Assembly (NCBI GenBank): GCA_905234625.1
Contig: CAJOIC010000006.1
Location: 1-32,374 of the forward strand
Direction: 5' to 3'
DNA: 32,374 bases
DNA from: an uncultured Oscillospiraceae bacterium
GTDB taxonomy: Bacteria; Bacillota; Clostridia; Oscillospirales; Oscillospiraceae
This document shows positions 8,217 through 15,095 of the stretch, in pieces. Every line of letters starts with the position of its first letter. Position 1 is the stretch's first letter. A program made the translations under genes and the position numbers. The notes under the pieces are model-generated. The model made no database searches, had not been told where the DNA came from, and worked only from the letters and a program-made list of their open reading frames with translations.

Positions 8217-9533
8217 ATGAACTCCCTGGACGATATCTGGCAGAGCGTACTGGATAAGCTGGGCGGGGATCTGACCCCCACCGCCATGAACACCTGGTTC
8301 TCCGACTGCCGCCCCGTGGAACTGGGAGACCGGGTCCTGGTACTCCAGACCTCCACCGACTTCAAGCGGAGCATCATCCGCCAGCGCTTCGAGCCCACCA
8401 TCCGGGCGGCGCTGTCCGATCTCTTCTCCTGCGACTTCGACGTGACGATCCTTGTGGGCGACGAGGTGGAGGATTACAAAAACTCCCACGTCTCGGACGA
8501 TACCCTGCCGGAGGCCCTGGCCTACACCTTCGACCGCTTCATCGTGGGCCAGTCGAACAAATTCGCCCACGCCGCGGCCATCGCCGTTTCCCAGCGCCCG
8601 GGGAAGGTCTATAATCCCCTGTTCATTTACGGCAACTCCGGCCTGGGGAAGACCCACCTTCTCCTGGCCATCGGCCAGGCCATCCGGGAGAGCGACCCCG
8701 CCGTGAAGATCGGCTACGTCAAGGGCGACGAATTCACGAACCAGCTTGTCAAATCCATCCGGGAGAGCTCCCAGGAGGAATTCCGCCAGCGCTACCGGAA
8801 CGTGGACCTGTTCCTGGTGGACGATATCCAGTTCATCGCCGGCAAGGACGCCACCCAGGAGGAGTTCTTCCACACCTTCAACACCATCTATGAGGCCGGA
8901 CACCAGATCGTCATCACGTCGGACCGTCCCCCCATGGAGATGAGCCTTCTGGAGGACCGCCTCCGCACCCGGTTCGAGGGCGGACTCATGGCGGACATCC
9001 AGCCCCCCGACCTGGAGACCCGGGTCGCCATCACCCGCAACAAGGCCCAGGGCCTCGGGCTCCTTCTTTCCGATGAAGTGATCGATTACATCGCCGAGAA
9101 GATCACCGCCAACATCCGCCAGATCGAGGGCGTCATCCACAAGCTCACCGCCTACCGGGAGCTGGCAAACGAGCCCATCACCATCGCAAGCGTTGACCGG
9201 GCCATCGACGACGTCACCCGCACCGGCATCTACATCCCCACCCCCGACGTCATCATCACGGAGACGGGCCGCTATTTCGGCATCGACGAGGAGGATATCC
9301 GGGGCCAGCGCCGCTCCAAGAACACCGCCCTGGCCCGGCAGATCGCCATGTATCTCATCCGCACCCTAACGAACCTGAGCCTGGTGGACATCGGCGAGCA
9401 GTTCGAGCACCGCAACCACTCCACGGTCCTCTCCTCCATCCGGAAGGTGGAAGACCTCCTGAAGACCGACGGGGACATCTCCTCCACCGTCCGGGACATC
9501 ACCTCCAACATACACTCCAGCCACGACCGCTGA
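8217..9533 (+). CDS. dnaA: Chromosomal replication initiator DnaA
   Basis: DnaA is the AAA+ initiator that binds DnaA boxes and melts the origin. The 438-residue product has the N-terminal DnaB/DnaD-interaction domain (about 1-80), a short linker and the AAA+ core. The core has Walker A GNSGLGKTHLL near residue 139 and Walker B LFLVDDIQF near residue 200. The C-terminal helix-turn-helix includes AMYLIRTLTNLSLVDIGEQF. An AAGGAAGGA ribosome binding site precedes the ATG. One oddity is in the DNA-contacting signature. The usual GGRDHTTV reads EHRNHSTV here (HRNHSTV at residues 398-404), so the base-contacting Asp is Asn. The nearby DnaA boxes are correspondingly atypical. The 130-base upstream region carries a strong promoter and a DnaA-like box. 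Confidence 0.98.
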   Translation: MNSLDDIWQSVLDKLGGDLTPTAMNTWFSDCRPVELGDRVLVLQTSTDFKRSIIRQRFEPTIRAALSDLFSCDFDVTILVGDEVEDYKNSHVSDDTLPEALAYTFDRFIVGQSNKFAHAAAIAVSQRPGKVYNPLFIYGNSGLGKTHLLLAIGQAIRESDPAVKIGYVKGDEFTNQLVKSIRESSQEEFRQRYRNVDLFLVDDIQFIAGKDATQEEFFHTFNTIYEAGHQIVITSDRPPMEMSLLEDRLRTRFEGGLMADIQPPDLETRVAITRNKAQGLGLLLSDEVIDYIAEKITANIRQIEGVIHKLTAYRELANEPITIASVDRAIDDVTRTGIYIPTPDVIITETGRYFGIDEEDIRGQRRSKNTALARQIAMYLIRTLTNLSLVDIGEQFEHRNHSTVLSSIRKVEDLLKTDGDISSTVRDITSNIHSSHDR

Positions 9534-9602
9534 TCTTCCTCCACAGCTTTTCCAAAATGTTCTAAACTCCCTGACGAAAGCTGTGGACGGAAAAAGCCCC
9601 TC

Positions 9603-9655
9603 TTTTTTCTGTGGAAAACCCTTTTTTCTTTCCACATTTTTCTCCACAGAAAAAA
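9603..9655. repeat. 13-bp inverted repeat carrying two DnaA-box cores
   Basis: TTTTTTCTGTGGA at 9603-9615 is the exact reverse complement of TCCACAGAAAAAA at 9643-9655. Each arm contains a TGTGGA/TCCACA core, so the arrangement places two DnaA sites head to head across 53 bp. A third site lies between them. Confidence 0.7.
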
Positions 9656-9701
9656 TCCCGCCGCATCAGCGCCTCGGGCCGGTTTCCCACATAAATTTTT
9701 T

Positions 9702-9719
9702 CTACTGCTATACCTACTG
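9702..9719 (+). promoter_or_regulatory. DnaA-trio-like unwinding motif
   Basis: CTACTGCTATACCTACTG reads as successive CTA/CTG-type triplets. It lies downstream of the box cluster and just before the AT-rich segment, as the DnaA-trio element does in Bacillus subtilis. The nearest weak box-like sequence (TTTCCCACA, 9683-9691) is 10 bp upstream. Confidence 0.45.
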
Positions 9720-9766
9720 AAAATATAATCTATCTTCTTTCTGATCATCGACAACGGAGGGATCTC

Positions 9767-10879
9767 ATGAAATTCACCTGTGAAAAGAGCTTACTTCAGC
9801 AAGCCATCGCTACCTCCAGCCGCTGCGCGGCGGCCAAGAGCCCCATCCCCGCCCTGGAGGGTCTTCTCGTGGAGGCGGGACAGGATGTCCGCATCACCGG
9901 CTATGACCTGAAAAAAGGCATCTACACCTCCTTCCCCGCGGATGTGGAGGATCCCGGCGCCATAGTCCTCAGCGCCAGACTGTTCGGCGAGATCGTCCGC
10001 AGCCTGCCGGACGGTATCGTTACCGTGGACGTGAAGGACAATTACAGCACCGCCATCACCTGCTGCGCGTCCGACTTCTCCATCCTGGGAACCAACGCGG
10101 AGGAATATCCCGAGCTTCCCACCGTGGAACGGCAGAACGCCGTCTCCATCCCCCAGAACGTGCTGAGCAGGATGATCCGCCAGACCATCTTCGCCGTCAG
10201 CGACAATGAGAGCCGCCCCATCTACACCGGCTCCCTGTTCGAGATCGAGGACGATACCCTCACCATCGTGGCGGTGGACGGGTACCGCCTGGCCCTCCGG
10301 AAGGAGAAGGTGGACGCGGGGGACGTGGAGAACTGCTCCTTCATCGTGCCCGGTTCCGCTCTCAGCGACGTGGAGAAGCTCTGCGGCGAGTCCAACGAGA
10401 AGGTGGACATCACCGTGGGCTCCAAGCACATCTCCTTCACCGTGGGCAGCACCGTCCTCATCTCCCGGCGGCTGGAGGGTGAGTTCCTCAACTACAAAAA
10501 GAGCATCCCCACGGGCTTCAGCACCGTGGCCTCCGCGGACCGGGACACTCTGGTCCAGGTGGTCAGCCGCGTGTCCCTCGTCATCGACGAGAAGACCAAG
10601 CACCCCCTCCGCCTGAACGCCGGCGGCGGCGTGCTGGAGGTCAGCTGCCAGACCGGCAGGGGACGGGCCGTGGACCAGTGCCCCGCGGATATCAGCGGCG
10701 GCGACTCCCTTACCATCGGCTTCAACAATCGCTATCTGCTGGACGCGCTGAAGGCCGCCCCCTCGGACACCGTGCACATCGGCTTCAACACCGCGTCTTC
10801 CCCCTGCGTCATCCTGCCTCCTGACGAGTCGGACAGCTTCTCCTATATGATCCTGCCCGTTCGTCTGCGCGCCGACTGA
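9767..10879 (+). CDS. dnaN: DNA polymerase III sliding clamp, beta subunit
   Basis: This is the ring-shaped dimeric processivity clamp that tethers DNA polymerase III and other clamp-binding enzymes to DNA. The 370-residue product covers the three repeated clamp domains. It starts MKFTCEKSLLQQAI, includes the second-domain pattern VAVDGYRLALRKE near residue 170, and ends with the conserved clamp terminus (YMILPVRL) close to the C-terminus. GGAGGG precedes the ATG. It follows the presumed oriC and precedes recF by 19 bp. The small S4-domain gene (yaaA/rlbA) that lies between dnaN and recF in Bacillus is absent. Confidence 0.98.
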   Translation: MKFTCEKSLLQQAIATSSRCAAAKSPIPALEGLLVEAGQDVRITGYDLKKGIYTSFPADVEDPGAIVLSARLFGEIVRSLPDGIVTVDVKDNYSTAITCCASDFSILGTNAEEYPELPTVERQNAVSIPQNVLSRMIRQTIFAVSDNESRPIYTGSLFEIEDDTLTIVAVDGYRLALRKEKVDAGDVENCSFIVPGSALSDVEKLCGESNEKVDITVGSKHISFTVGSTVLISRRLEGEFLNYKKSIPTGFSTVASADRDTLVQVVSRVSLVIDEKTKHPLRLNAGGGVLEVSCQTGRGRAVDQCPADISGGDSLTIGFNNRYLLDALKAAPSDTVHIGFNTASSPCVILPPDESDSFSYMILPVRLRAD

Positions 10880-10882
10880 ACC

Positions 10883-10898
10883 CTTTTCCCGGGAAAAG
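10883..10898. repeat. 16-bp perfect palindrome abutting the recF start
   Basis: CTTTTCCCGGGAAAAG is a perfect palindrome that fills the dnaN-recF gap and ends at the base before the recF ATG. It therefore occupies the ribosome-binding position. In RNA it could fold as a 6-bp stem with a CCGG loop. A near-identical palindrome (CATTTCCCGGGAAATG) occurs at 18775-18790. Confidence 0.6.
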
Positions 10899-12005
10899 AT
10901 GAAGATCGACCGCATTGCCCTTTCCGGCTTCCGCAACTACGACGAGGAGGCCATCGAGCTCGGTCCGGACGTGAACGTCATCACCGGCGTCAACGCCCAG
11001 GGGAAGACGAACCTGCTGGAGGCGGTGTATCTCCTCACCGGCGGGCACAGCTTTCGGACCCGCTTTGATAGAGAACTGATCGGCTTCGGCTGCGACTGGG
11101 CGTCGATCCTGGCGGACGTGGATTCCGGCGGCCGGGAGCAGACGGTGAGGATCCTGTTTCGGCGGGGCCTGCGGCGGCAGGTGACGGTGAACGGTGCGAA
11201 AAAGACCTCCTCGGAGCTCTCCGGCGTCATGAGGGCCGTGCTCTTCTCCCCGGACGATCTCTACCTCATCAAGGAGGGAGCCTCCGCCCGGCGGCGGCTC
11301 ATGGACAACGCCATATCCCAGCTCCGGCCCCGGTACGCCAAGGCCGTCACGGACTTCAATCGCCTCTATGAGAACAAGACCCGCATCCTAAAGGACTGGC
11401 GGGAAAAGCCCCGGCTCCTGGACACGCTGGACGAGTTCTCCGACGGGCTGGCCCGCTGCTCCGCCGCCATCATCCGCTACCGGGCCTCCTTCGCCCAGCG
11501 GCTCCGGGAGACCGCCGCTCCCATCCACCGGGAGTTCTCCGGCGGCCGGGAGGAGCTGGGCATCGCCTATAAGACCGTCAGCACCGTGACGGACCCCATG
11601 GCCTCTACGGAGGAGATCTACTACCAGATCTGCGAGCACCAGGAGCGGCACCGTCAGGCGGAGATCGACTCCGGTCAATGCCTCACCGGCGCCCACAAGG
11701 ACGACCTTGAAATATCCGTCAACGGCACCTCGGCCAGGTCCTACGCCTCCCAGGGACAGACCAGGACCGCGGCTCTCTCCATCAAGCTGGCGGAGCGGGA
11801 TATTTTTCGCGCGGAAACGGGGGAATATCCCGTCCTTTTGCTGGACGACGTCCTGTCCGAACTGGACGCGGGTCGGCAGGAGTTCGTCCTGAACAGGGTA
11901 GCGGGGGGACAGACCCTCATCACCTGCTGCGAGGACGAGAATATCAGCTCCCGCACCGGCGGCCGGGTGTTCACCGTGGCTTCGGGCCGCATCCGGGAGG
12001 CATAG
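10899..12005 (+). CDS. recF: DNA replication and repair protein RecF
   Basis: RecF is an SMC-like ATPase that helps load RecA at single-strand gaps together with RecO and RecR. The 368-residue product shows Walker A GVNAQGKTNLLEAVYLL near residue 30. The signature region is SQGQTRTAALSIKLAE, and Walker B is PVLLLDDVLSELD near residue 310. FSPDDLYLIKEG and GAHKDDLEISVNG are further family blocks. The ATG is preceded not by a canonical GGAGG but by GGGAAAAG, which is the right arm of a palindrome. The gene lies between dnaN and remB, the standard position in Firmicutes. Confidence 0.97.
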   Translation: MKIDRIALSGFRNYDEEAIELGPDVNVITGVNAQGKTNLLEAVYLLTGGHSFRTRFDRELIGFGCDWASILADVDSGGREQTVRILFRRGLRRQVTVNGAKKTSSELSGVMRAVLFSPDDLYLIKEGASARRRLMDNAISQLRPRYAKAVTDFNRLYENKTRILKDWREKPRLLDTLDEFSDGLARCSAAIIRYRASFAQRLRETAAPIHREFSGGREELGIAYKTVSTVTDPMASTEEIYYQICEHQERHRQAEIDSGQCLTGAHKDDLEISVNGTSARSYASQGQTRTAALSIKLAERDIFRAETGEYPVLLLDDVLSELDAGRQEFVLNRVAGGQTLITCCEDENISSRTGGRVFTVASGRIREA

Positions 12006-12007
12006 TC

Positions 12008-12265
12008 ATGTATTTTTACCTGGGAAATGACGCCGTGGCGGACAGCCGCGAGATCATCGGCGTCTTCGACCTGGACAACGCGTCCTGGTCCGTCCACACC
12101 CGCCGGTTCCTCTCCGGCGCGGAAAAAAAAGGAAAGCTCACCCTGGCGGCGGAGGATATCCCGAAATCCTTCGTGCTCACCGCCGACGGTACAGTAATAT
12201 TAACGCAGCCGAACACCGCTGTCCTGGCGCGGCGGCTGCAGGATATGGAGAACAAGAATGTCTGA
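12008..12265 (+). CDS. remB: Extracellular matrix regulator RemB-like protein (DUF370)
   Basis: This 85-residue protein has the DUF370 pattern: [20 protein letters not shown] at the N-terminus and [15 protein letters not shown] in the middle. It matches YaaB/RemB of Bacillus subtilis, which lies between recF and gyrB there too. RemB and its paralogue RemA influence biofilm-matrix gene expression in B. subtilis; RemA is an octameric DNA-binding protein. The role in this organism is inferred only. It starts 2 bp after the recF stop, and its last 8 bp overlap the gyrB start, so it is embedded in the replication operon. Confidence 0.88.
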   Translation: MYFYLGNDAVADSREIIGVFDLDNASWSVHTRRFLSGAEKKGKLTLAAEDIPKSFVLTADGTVILTQPNTAVLARRLQDMENKNV

Positions 12266-14189
12266 TCTGAACGAGAAAGTAACACAGGAATACGACGCTT
12301 CGAAGATCCAGGTCCTGGAGGGTCTGGAGGCCGTGCGCATGCGACCCGGCATGTATATCGGCTCTACGTCCTCGTCCGGCCTGCACCATCTGGTCTATGA
12401 GATCGTGGACAATGCCATCGACGAGGCTCTCGCGGGCTACTGCGACCATATCGAGGTGGTCATCGAAGAGGGCGACGTCATAAAAGTCACCGACAATGGA
12501 CGCGGCATCCCCGTGGACATCCAGGAGCAGACGGGCAAGCCCGCCCTGGAAGTCGTTTACACCGTCCTCCACGCCGGCGGCAAGTTCGGCGCGGGCGGCT
12601 ACAAGGTCTCCGGCGGCCTGCACGGCGTGGGCGCCTCTGTCGTCAACGCCCTGTCCGACTGGCTTGAGGTGGACGTCCACAAAAACGGGAACATCTACCA
12701 TATGGAATTTTCCCGGGGCGAGAAGACGAAGGATATGGAGATCGTCGGAACGACGGACCGCACCGGCACGGTGGTCCGCTTCCATCCCGACCCGGAGATG
12801 TTCGACGAGACGGTGTACGACTATGAGACCCTCCATGTCCGCATGCGGGAGCAGGCCTTCCTGAACGCGGGCCTGCGCATCTCCACCAAGGACGAGCGCG
12901 AAGGGAAAGAGGCCTTCGACGAGATGTACTACGAGGGCGGCATCCGGGAATTCGTCACCTTCATCAACAAAAACAAGACCCCCGTCCACGAGGGCGTGGT
13001 GTACATGCAGGGTGACCGGGAGGACGCCACCGCGGAGGTGGCCATCCAATGGAACGACGGCTACAACGAGAACATGGTCTCCTTCGCCAACAACATTCAC
13101 ACCCCCGAGGGCGGCATGCACGAGACGGGCTTCAAGACGGCCCTGACCCGCGTGCTGAACGCCTACGGCCACAAGGCGAAGCTCCTCAAGGACGACGATT
13201 CCCTCTCCGGCGAGGATGTGCGCGAGGGCATCACCGCCGTCATCTCCGTGAAGCTCACGAACCCCCAGTTCGAGGGCCAGACCAAGGCCAAGCTCGGAAA
13301 CTCCGAGATGCGCACCCTCGTCGACTCCGTGGTCAGCGCGAAGCTCGACCAGTTCCTGGAGGAGAACCCCGCTGTGGGCAAGGCCATCATCGACAAGGCC
13401 ATGACCGCCTCCCGCGCACGGGAGGCCGCCCGGAAGGCCAGAGAGAGCGTCCGGAGGAAGACGGGCCTGGAGTCCGGCCAGATGCCGGAAAAGCTCCAGG
13501 ACTGCAACGAGAGAGACCCGAGCCTGTGCGAGCTGTACGTGGTGGAGGGCGACTCCGCCGCGGGCTCCGCCATCCAGGGACGGGACAGCCGCTTCCAGGC
13601 CATCCTCGCCATGTGGGGCAAGATGTTGAACGTGGAGAAGGCCCGGGCCGACAAGATCTACGGCAACGACAAGCTCTATCCCATGATCGTGGCTCTCGGC
13701 GCGGGCATCGGCCAGGAGTTCAACATCGATAAGCTCCGCTATCACAAGATCATCATCATGGCGGATGCCGATGTGGACGGTTCCCACATCCGCACCCTGC
13801 TCCTGACCTTCTTCTTCCGCTATATGCGGCCCCTCATCGAGAACGGATACGTCTACTCCGCCGTGCCGCCCCTGTACAAGCTCAGTCGTGGCAAGACCCA
13901 GAGAGTCGCCTATTCCGACGACGAGCGGGACGCCATCTCCTCGGAGCTCCGGGGCGACAACCCCAACGCCAAGGTGGACATCAGCCGGTTCAAAGGTCTC
14001 GGCGAGATGGACCCGGAGGAGCTTTGGGAGACGACCATGAACCCCGAAACGCGCACCCTGCGGCGCATCACGCTGGACGACGCCGTGAAGGCGGACGAGG
14101 TCTTCACCATCCTCATGGGCGAGGAAGTGGAGCCCCGCAAGCAGTGGATCGAGCTAAACGCGAAATACGTGGTCAATCTGGATTTCTGA
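12258..14189 (+). CDS. gyrB: DNA gyrase subunit B
   Basis: This is the ATPase subunit of gyrase, which with GyrA introduces negative supercoils. The 643-residue product has the GHKL ATPase motifs [15 protein letters not shown] and [10 protein letters not shown] and the glycine-rich [18 protein letters not shown]. The TOPRIM domain has [10 protein letters not shown] with the catalytic Glu, and [19 protein letters not shown] with the metal-binding Asp residues. The C-terminal tail contains [20 protein letters not shown]. The start overlaps remB by 8 bp and has GGAG upstream. Immediately after the stop, base composition changes sharply into the DUF3800 gene, so gyrB is separated from gyrA by about 0.9 kb. 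Confidence 0.98.
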   Translation: MSDLNEKVTQEYDASKIQVLEGLEAVRMRPGMYIGSTSSSGLHHLVYEIVDNAIDEALAGYCDHIEVVIEEGDVIKVTDNGRGIPVDIQEQTGKPALEVVYTVLHAGGKFGAGGYKVSGGLHGVGASVVNALSDWLEVDVHKNGNIYHMEFSRGEKTKDMEIVGTTDRTGTVVRFHPDPEMFDETVYDYETLHVRMREQAFLNAGLRISTKDEREGKEAFDEMYYEGGIREFVTFINKNKTPVHEGVVYMQGDREDATAEVAIQWNDGYNENMVSFANNIHTPEGGMHETGFKTALTRVLNAYGHKAKLLKDDDSLSGEDVREGITAVISVKLTNPQFEGQTKAKLGNSEMRTLVDSVVSAKLDQFLEENPAVGKAIIDKAMTASRAREAARKARESVRRKTGLESGQMPEKLQDCNERDPSLCELYVVEGDSAAGSAIQGRDSRFQAILAMWGKMLNVEKARADKIYGNDKLYPMIVALGAGIGQEFNIDKLRYHKIIIMADADVDGSHIRTLLLTFFFRYMRPLIENGYVYSAVPPLYKLSRGKTQRVAYSDDERDAISSELRGDNPNAKVDISRFKGLGEMDPEELWETTMNPETRTLRRITLDDAVKADEVFTILMGEEVEPRKQWIELNAKYVVNLDF

Positions 14190-15079
14190 TATCTCTCACT
14201 TATGCAGACATATTTAGCTTATTTTGACGAGACTGGCGACGACGGTGCTACGACGGCATCCAGTGATTTTTTCGTTTTGACCAGCCTCTATATGAGTACG
14301 GATTGCTGGAAAGATAATTTTGATAAAATAAGGATATGCCGTTCGGAGTTAAAACAGAAATTTGGATTGCATATATCGGAAGAGATTCACACGAAGCATT
14401 TATTATCGGATAAAGATCCGTATCGAAAGTATCAATGGACAGGACAGCAAAAACAGGAGATCATTATAGATTATACAAAATGCATTGCAGGCTTAGATGC
14501 GAAAATCGTAAACGTCATTATTGACAAGACAAAATTCCATGATGAAGGATATCCTGTTCTGGAAAATGCTCTAAAATACAATATCCAACGCATAGAAAAT
14601 GACAGCAAGGGAGAGTGGAATTACCTCATCATTACAGACCAGGGAAGACTTGCGCCTATGAGAAAGACCGCACGCGCCATCCGTGCGTTCAATCCGATCC
14701 ATTCCAAATTTTCCGACGGTTACAAAAATCAGCCGATACAAAATATGATCGAAGACATATTGGAAAAAGATTCGAAGGAATCCTATTTTATTCAAATATG
14801 CGATTTTGTGTCGTACATGGTACATTTGTACTACAAAACACATTATAAAAAAGAACCTCTCCCAAACCGCGTCGGGAGAGTGATCGATTCGATATTTGTC
14901 GGCAGAGTTTTGGTAACATTGGAGCAGAATCAAATTCTGAATTTGAAAGCAAGTTCTAATAAACATGGGATTGTAATCTACCCGAAATGAAAACACCACC
15001 TACGACGCATTCGCGCTTTCAGTGGTTCATGCATATTATATCACAAATTGATCAAAAGTCAAGCTTTGTATCCCACACT
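14190..15079. repeat. Imperfect direct repeat bracketing the DUF3800 module
   Basis: TATCTCTCACT (14190-14200, directly after the gyrB stop) and TATCCCACACT (15069-15079, 16 bp before the gyrA ATG) match at 9 of 11 positions. They enclose exactly the AT-rich segment. Joining the outside sequences would leave gyrB and gyrA separated by about 27 bp with the GAGGAA ribosome binding site intact. This could mark an insertion, but the repeat is short and imperfect. Confidence 0.4.
14202..14990 (+). CDS. DUF3800 domain protein inserted between gyrB and gyrA
   Basis: The 262-residue product has the DUF3800 layout. The N-terminal acidic motif is AYFDETGDDG (Asp9, Glu10, Asp13), with a central LIITDQGR (Asp146) and a C-terminal YFIQICDFVSYMVH (Asp201). 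This family is predicted to have an RNase H-like fold and is frequent in mobile or variable regions. No biochemical function is established to my knowledge. The three Asp positions could form a metal site (inference). Composition is foreign: rows 14281-14340 and 14341-14400 each hold 22 G+C of 60, against 39 of 60 in the gyrB row at 13441, and AT-ending codons dominate. No Shine-Dalgarno sequence precedes the ATG, which follows the gyrB stop by 12 bp, so expression may rely on read-through and coupling from gyrB. Confidence 0.8.
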   Translation: MQTYLAYFDETGDDGATTASSDFFVLTSLYMSTDCWKDNFDKIRICRSELKQKFGLHISEEIHTKHLLSDKDPYRKYQWTGQQKQEIIIDYTKCIAGLDAKIVNVIIDKTKFHDEGYPVLENALKYNIQRIENDSKGEWNYLIITDQGRLAPMRKTARAIRAFNPIHSKFSDGYKNQPIQNMIEDILEKDSKESYFIQICDFVSYMVHLYYKTHYKKEPLPNRVGRVIDSIFVGRVLVTLEQNQILNLKASSNKHGIVIYPK

Positions 15080-15095
15080 GGAAAGAGGAAACAGA

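Larger units (their letters stand above)
9534..9766. other. oriC: Probable chromosomal replication origin (oriC), dnaA-dnaN gap
   Basis: The 233-bp spacer has origin architecture. DnaA-box-like sites with a TCCACA core lie at 9537-9545 (TCCTCCACA), 9582-9590 (reverse, TGTGGACGG), 9610-9618 (reverse, TGTGGAAAA), 9628-9636 (CTTTCCACA) and 9640-9648 (TTCTCCACA). None is the perfect TTATCCACA. A GC-rich block (about 9657-9684) is followed by an AT-rich segment from 9690 to 9750 that suits a duplex-unwinding element. A TATAAT at 9724-9729 may be the dnaN -10, but no good -35 is seen. The position between dnaA and dnaN matches the downstream half of the Bacillus-type origin. Confidence 0.8.

Noticed and set aside
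14571-14999. 142-codon - strand frame opposite the DUF3800 gene
   Set aside because: It is antisense to a family-recognisable gene, with no ribosome binding site and no domain; AT-rich composition makes chance frames likely.
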